From positions 1 through 64,000 of the forward strand of contig MKZN01000005.1 of NCBI GenBank assembly GCA_001938995.1: a DNA stretch of 64,000 nt. Direction: 5' to 3'. The notes under the pieces are model-generated. The model saw only the letters and a program-made list of their open reading frames with translations. It had not been told where the DNA came from and made no database searches. The translations under genes were made by a program, and so were the position numbers. Below are positions 60,172 to 64,000 of this stretch, piece after piece; within the stretch, counting starts at the first letter, position 1, and the number at the start of each line of letters is the position of its first letter. The stretch is from Bacillus pumilus (GTDB lineage: Bacteria > Bacillota > Bacilli > Bacillales > Bacillaceae).

Positions 60172-60261
60172 GTGTTTTTTTCTTCTAATGAAGGATGACG
60201 GAGAAGTCTGAATATGTTATGATTCTTTCGATTCATTTTAAATAAAGGTGGAGTGAGGCAC

Positions 60262-61026
60262 TTGTTACATCAGTTTTCAAGAAACGAGCTTGCCATTGGC
60301 AAGGAAGGCTTAGATATATTAAAAAACAGTACAGTTGCCGTGCTTGGTGTAGGTGGCGTTGGTTCATTTTCAGCCGAAGCGTTGGCTCGCTCTGGCGTTG
60401 GACGTATTGTTCTTGTAGATAAAGATGATATTGATATTACGAATGTAAATCGACAGTTACCGGCACTTTTGTCAACCGTTGGTCAGCCTAAGGTTGACTT
60501 GATGAAGGCGAGAATCGCTGATATTAACCCGGAATGTGAAGTTGTCGCATTAAAGATGTTTTACACAGAGGAAACATACGAACAGTTTTTTGAATATCCG
60601 CTGGACTATGTGATCGATGCATCAGATACCATTCATTACAAAATTCACTTAATGAAAGAATGCCTGAAACGAAATGTGAACATGATTTCCAGTATGGGAG
60701 CTGCAAACAAAACAGACCCGACCCGTTTCAAAATCGATGATATTTCGAAAACACATACAGATCCAATTGCGAAGGTTGTGAGAACACGTCTACGCAAAGA
60801 AGGCATCCGTAAAGGGATTCAAGTCATTTTCTCTGACGAAAGCCCAATTGTGATTCGTGAAGATGTTCGAAAAGAAGTAGGAAATGATGAAGCGAAGATT
60901 CGCAAGGCGAAAATGCCGCCGTCATCCAACGCATTTGTCCCGTCTGTTGCTGGACTGATCATGGGTGGTCATGTCATTATGGATCTTGTAAAAGACATCC
61001 CAATCACACGTGTGAAGGATAAATAA
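60262..61026 (+). CDS. tcdA: tRNA t6A37 dehydratase TcdA (YrvM)
   Basis: ThiF/E1-like enzyme that uses ATP to cyclise N6-threonylcarbamoyladenosine at A37 of ANN-decoding tRNAs. TTG 60262, after AAGGTGGAGTGAGG, gives 254 residues, the length of B. subtilis YrvM. ATP motif VLGVGGVGSFSAEAL (about 31-45), LVDKDDIDITNVNRQ (about 55-69), and the MISSMGAANKTDPTRF segment (about 138-153). Catalytic sulfur transfer is not needed in this branch. GTG 60253 is an alternative start. Confidence 0.93.
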   Translation: MLHQFSRNELAIGKEGLDILKNSTVAVLGVGGVGSFSAEALARSGVGRIVLVDKDDIDITNVNRQLPALLSTVGQPKVDLMKARIADINPECEVVALKMFYTEETYEQFFEYPLDYVIDASDTIHYKIHLMKECLKRNVNMISSMGAANKTDPTRFKIDDISKTHTDPIAKVVRTRLRKEGIRKGIQVIFSDESPIVIREDVRKEVGNDEAKIRKAKMPPSSNAFVPSVAGLIMGGHVIMDLVKDIPITRVKDK

Positions 61027-61027
61027 A

Positions 61028-61059
61028 GACCCCGCCTGCTAAGTGCAGGGGGCTTTTTT
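61028..61059. terminator. Terminator between tcdA and rarA
   Basis: AGACCCC-GC-CTGC pairs with GCAG-GGGGCT around a short loop, followed by six T. It lies between converging genes; the rarA stop codon touches its right edge. Confidence 0.75.
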
Positions 61060-62323
61060 ATTTTTGTCGTTTGAGATTCTCATAAATTTGCTTAAGTGCA
61101 CCTTCAAATTTCCCGGTCTGCTTTGGCTGATAGTACTGCTTATTTTTGAGTGGATCAGGTAAATATTGCTGTTTTACCCAGCCGTTCTCATAATCATGTG
61201 GATATAAATAATCCACGCCTCGTCCAAGTGCCGCTGCGCCTTTATAGTGCGTGTCTTTTAAATGAATAGGCACATCACCGATTTTCCCTGATCGAATGTC
61301 ATGTAATGCCGCATCAATCGCTGTATAAGCCGAGTTCGATTTTGGAGAAAGGCATAGCTCGATAACGGCATTGGCTAGTGGGATACGAGCTTCTGGGAAG
61401 CCTACCCTCTCGGCTGTTTGAATGGCGCTTAATACGCGAGGACCCGCTTGCGGACTGGCAAGACCAATATCCTCATAAGCCATCACAAGTAGTCTTCTTG
61501 AAATGCTCTCAAGATCTCCAGCTTCAATGAGCCTGGCTAGATAGTGAAGAGCCGCATCTACATCAGATCCTCTTATGGATTTTTGGAAAGCCGATAGGAC
61601 ATCGTAATGAGCATCGCCATTTTTATCATGGGAAAAGCTCTTTTTTTGCAAGCATTCTTCTGCGGCGGCTAGGGTAATCAAAATGTGACCCGTTTCATCT
61701 GTTTTCGTTGATAAAACCGCCAGTTCAAGTGCATTTAAAGCAGACCGAACGTCACCTCCGCATCCATTTGCGAAATGATTCATCGCCTCATCATCAACAG
61801 TGACAGTATATCCACCAAGTCCTCGATGTTCATCTTGTAACGCCCTTGTTAATGCCGCTTCGATTTGCTCTGTTTCCAGTGGTTTTAGCTCGAATATTTG
61901 GGTTCGGCTCCGAATGGCAGGGTTAATCGCATGATATGGATTGGCTGTAGTTGCACCAATTAAGATGATCATGCCATTTTCTAAATAAGGAAGGAGGAAA
62001 TCCTGTTTCCCTTTATCCAGTCTGTGGACTTCGTCTAAGATCAGTATGACCTGCCCGCTCATTTTTGCTTCAGCAGCGACGGCCTCCATATCTTTCTTGT
62101 TATGAATGACCGCATTCAATGTACGAAAAGCAATGCTTGTACTACCAGCTATTGCAGTGGCGATCGATGTTTTGCCAATACCCGGCGGTCCGTATAAAAT
62201 CATCGAGGACAAATGTTTCGCCTCGACCATTCGTCTTATTATTTGACCTTCTCCAACGAGATGCTCTTGGCCTATAATGTCTTCAATATGACTTGGCCGC
62301 ATCCGATAAGCTAAAGGTTTCAT
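61058..62323 (-). CDS. rarA: Replication-associated recombination protein RarA (YrvN)
   Basis: AAA+ ATPase of the MgsA/WRNIP1 type that acts at stalled replication forks. 421 residues as in B. subtilis. Walker A LYGPPGIGKTS (about 44-54), Walker B LILDEVHRL (about 93-101), sensor-1 GATTANPY, arginine-rich SRTQIF, and the C-terminal tetramerisation domain (about 255-415, LRRLLVMAYEDIGLASPQ-like segment). AGGAGAGATAATC precedes ATG 62323. Confidence 0.96.
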   Translation of the reverse strand: MKPLAYRMRPSHIEDIIGQEHLVGEGQIIRRMVEAKHLSSMILYGPPGIGKTSIATAIAGSTSIAFRTLNAVIHNKKDMEAVAAEAKMSGQVILILDEVHRLDKGKQDFLLPYLENGMIILIGATTANPYHAINPAIRSRTQIFELKPLETEQIEAALTRALQDEHRGLGGYTVTVDDEAMNHFANGCGGDVRSALNALELAVLSTKTDETGHILITLAAAEECLQKKSFSHDKNGDAHYDVLSAFQKSIRGSDVDAALHYLARLIEAGDLESISRRLLVMAYEDIGLASPQAGPRVLSAIQTAERVGFPEARIPLANAVIELCLSPKSNSAYTAIDAALHDIRSGKIGDVPIHLKDTHYKGAAALGRGVDYLYPHDYENGWVKQQYLPDPLKNKQYYQPKQTGKFEGALKQIYENLKRQK

Positions 62324-62531
62324 GATTATCTCTCCTAAAGCAATGTCTTGTTTGTATAGCGTACCGAAATTTCACCAAATAGAAAAGGGATGTGCACTCA
62401 AATGATGCTTAGAACCCGCGAATGAAAGTTGCCTGAAAGTGTGATATAATTGCTTTTGGTCTATAGTTCAGCGTATATGAAATCAGCAAAATAATTGATG
62501 ACATAGAATAGAAAACGCAGAGGTGTTCAAC

Positions 62532-62951
62532 GTGAAAATATCAACTAAAGGCAGATATGGTCTGACGATCATGATAGAATTAGCCAAAAAATATGGCGAA
62601 GGCCCTATTTCATTAAAATCAATCGCTCAAAACAACGATTTGTCTGAGCATTATTTAGAACAGCTTGTATCCCCGCTTCGCAATTCCCGCCTTGTGAAAA
62701 GTGTTCGCGGCGCTTATGGCGGTTATGTACTTGCTCATGAACCAAATGAGATCACAGCTGGTGATATTATTCGTGTCTTAGAAGGACCCATTAGTCCTGT
62801 TGAAGTCATTGAGAACGAAGAGCCAGCAAAACGTGCGTTATGGATTCGTATTCGTGATGCAGTAAAAGACGTACTGGACAATACAACTCTTGAAGACTTG
62901 GCTAGCTATACAGATGACGGCGATCAAGACGCGTATATGTTCTATATTTAA
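62532..62951 (+). CDS. cymR: CymR, Rrf2-type master regulator of cysteine metabolism
   Basis: Represses cysteine and methionine uptake and synthesis genes in complex with CysK. GTG 62532 after AGAGGTG gives 139 residues. Winged helix (about 1-80, MKISTKGRYGLTIMIELA, YLEQLVSPLR, VRGAYGGYVL) as in Rrf2 regulators. There is no cysteine in the protein, so it cannot bind an Fe-S cluster as IscR does. Gene order cymR-iscS is that of B. subtilis and relates cysteine control to cysteine use. Confidence 0.95.
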   Translation: MKISTKGRYGLTIMIELAKKYGEGPISLKSIAQNNDLSEHYLEQLVSPLRNSRLVKSVRGAYGGYVLAHEPNEITAGDIIRVLEGPISPVEVIENEEPAKRALWIRIRDAVKDVLDNTTLEDLASYTDDGDQDAYMFYI

Positions 62952-62969
62952 ATCAGAGGTGTACCGGAA

Positions 62970-64000
62970 ATGGAACGAATCTATTTAGATCATGCGGCAA
63001 CAACTCCTATGGATCAGCGTGTGGTGGACAAGATGTTGCCTTTTTTCACAGAAACTTTTGGCAATCCCTCTAGTATTCATTCATATGGGCGCGAGGCAAG
63101 AAAGTGGCTCGATGAAGCAAGAGAAGTCATTGCAGGAGAATTACACTGTAAACCGCAGGAGATGATTCTCACAAGCGGAGGAACAGAAGCCGACAATTTG
63201 GCCATCACAGGTGTAGCTATGGCGAGGCAGCATGAAGGGAAACACATCATTACGGTCAAAACAGAACATCATGCAGTATTGCATACGTGTGAACGTTTAG
63301 AGAAGATCGGGTTTGATATCACATATCTACAGGTCGATCACACAGGATTGATTCAATTAGAGCAATTAAAACAAGCACTGAGAGATGATACAATTCTCGT
63401 CACCATCATGTACGGAAACAATGAAACTGGTGTCATTCAGCCGATAAAAGAAATTGGTGACTTGTTAAAAGACCATTCCGCTTATTTTCATACAGATGCC
63501 GTGCAGGCTTTCGGGACGGTTCCGATTGATGTAGCGGATCTTCACATTGATCTCTTATCAGCTTCTGGTCATAAGCTGAATGGTCCGATGGGGACAGGCT
63601 TTCTATATGCTCATGAACATGTGAAACTATCGCCCCAACTGTTCGGAGGAGAGCAAGAACGAAAACGGCGTGCCGGTACTGAAAATGTAGCGGGGATCGT
63701 TGGACTAGCAGAATCTGTACATCTGACAAAGCAAAATAGAAGAGAAAAAGCCATGCATTATGGTAAGCTCAAAGATATCATGATCCAAGTATTTGAAGAA
63801 GAATCACTTGATTTCTCTATAAATGGACACCCGACAAAGACATTACCACATATCTTAAATGTTTATTTCCCGGGTGTTTCGATTGAATCATTACTTGTGA
63901 ATTTAGATATGGAAGGAATCGCTGTTTCAAGCGGATCAGCATGTACGGCTGGATCTGTCCTTCCTTCGCACGTGTTAAGCGCCATGTATGGCGAGGAAGC
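62970..64000 (+). CDS. iscS: Cysteine desulfurase IscS/YrvO, truncated by the window end
   Basis: PLP enzyme supplying sulfur for tRNA thiolation (with MnmA in B. subtilis, where the gene is yrvO). 343 complete codons are visible of about 380. It starts MERIYLDHAATTPMD; PLP lysine Lys202 (SASGHKLNG) and sulfur-carrying Cys325 (SSGSACTAGS) are present. Eighteen bases after cymR, with AGAGGTG upstream. The frame is intact up to base 64000. Different from nifS at 29321-30463. Confidence 0.95.
   Translation, partial: MERIYLDHAATTPMDQRVVDKMLPFFTETFGNPSSIHSYGREARKWLDEAREVIAGELHCKPQEMILTSGGTEADNLAITGVAMARQHEGKHIITVKTEHHAVLHTCERLEKIGFDITYLQVDHTGLIQLEQLKQALRDDTILVTIMYGNNETGVIQPIKEIGDLLKDHSAYFHTDAVQAFGTVPIDVADLHIDLLSASGHKLNGPMGTGFLYAHEHVKLSPQLFGGEQERKRRAGTENVAGIVGLAESVHLTKQNRREKAMHYGKLKDIMIQVFEEESLDFSINGHPTKTLPHILNVYFPGVSIESLLVNLDMEGIAVSSGSACTAGSVLPSHVLSAMYGEE

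Overview
The window is a stretch of core chromosome from a spore-forming, competence-type Bacillus. Gene order and protein sequences follow the Bacillus subtilis hemA-to-yrvO region closely (hem operon, spoVID, valS-folC, comC, spoIIB, maf-radC, mreBCD-minCD, spoIVF, rplU-rpmA, spo0B-obg-pheBA, nad genes-safA-coxA, bofC-ruvAB-queA-tgt-yajC, spoVB-comN-secDF, recJ-apt-relA-dtd, hisS-aspS, 6S RNA, rarA, cymR-iscS). Divergence from B. subtilis 168 is moderate, which would fit the B. pumilus/safensis/altitudinis group; that species-level guess is inference from remembered sequences, not a search.

Layout. Bases 1-257 are the right end of an IS3-family insertion sequence. 289-7314: ysxD, divergent from hemAXCDBL, which turns glutamyl-tRNA into uroporphyrinogen III and carries perfect or near-perfect PerR boxes. 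7332-9975: spore-coat genes spoVID-ysxE behind a sigma-E-like promoter. 10060-14760: a small reverse-strand membrane-protein ORF, then T-box-controlled valS and folC. 14862-22370: comC, spoIIB, maf, radC and the shape/septum genes mreBCD-minCD. 22374-24079: spoIVFAB. 24093-25225: ribosomal operon rplU-prp-rpmA behind an L21 leader. 25466-28779: spo0B-obg-pheB-pheA. 28778-34074: NAD synthesis (niaR-nifS divergent from nadBCA). 34110-36204: safA-coxA. 36323-38308: two small ORFs, a kinase-like gene and bofC. 38415-42836: ruvAB, a DUF2905 gene, queA, tgt, yajC. 42835-46007: yrzE, yrbG, spoVB, comN. 46049-54551: secDF, lapA-like, recJ, apt, relA, dtd. 54562-56466: a four-SH3 cell-wall amidase and a 56-residue protein. 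56463-60171: T-box-controlled hisS-aspS and 6S RNA. 60262-64000: tcdA, rarA, cymR and the start of iscS (cut by the window end).

How the genes work together. Four themes recur: cofactor synthesis (heme, NAD, folate, queuosine, sulfur mobilisation), tRNA charging and modification (three aminoacyl-tRNA synthetases, t6A dehydratase, Tgt/QueA, D-Tyr-tRNA deacylase), cell shape and division (MreBCD, MinCD), and sporulation (SpoVID, YsxE, SpoIIB, SpoIVFA/FB, Spo0B, SafA, CoxA, BofC, SpoVB). SpoIVFA/FB and BofC act in one pathway, the timing of pro-sigma-K cleavage; SafA and SpoVID are coat-assembly partners.

I found no CRISPR array, prophage, tRNA or rRNA gene, and no clearly new biological system. 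The observations most worth a second look are local: an IS that seems to have landed in the loop of a terminator, an in-frame internal start in safA with its own ribosome binding site, a likely ATT start of the amidase gene, two small membrane-protein ORFs with strong ribosome binding sites, a hairpin covering the recJ promoter and ribosome binding site, repeated motifs between ysxD and hemA and between yrzF and bofC, and unusually frequent TTG start codons.
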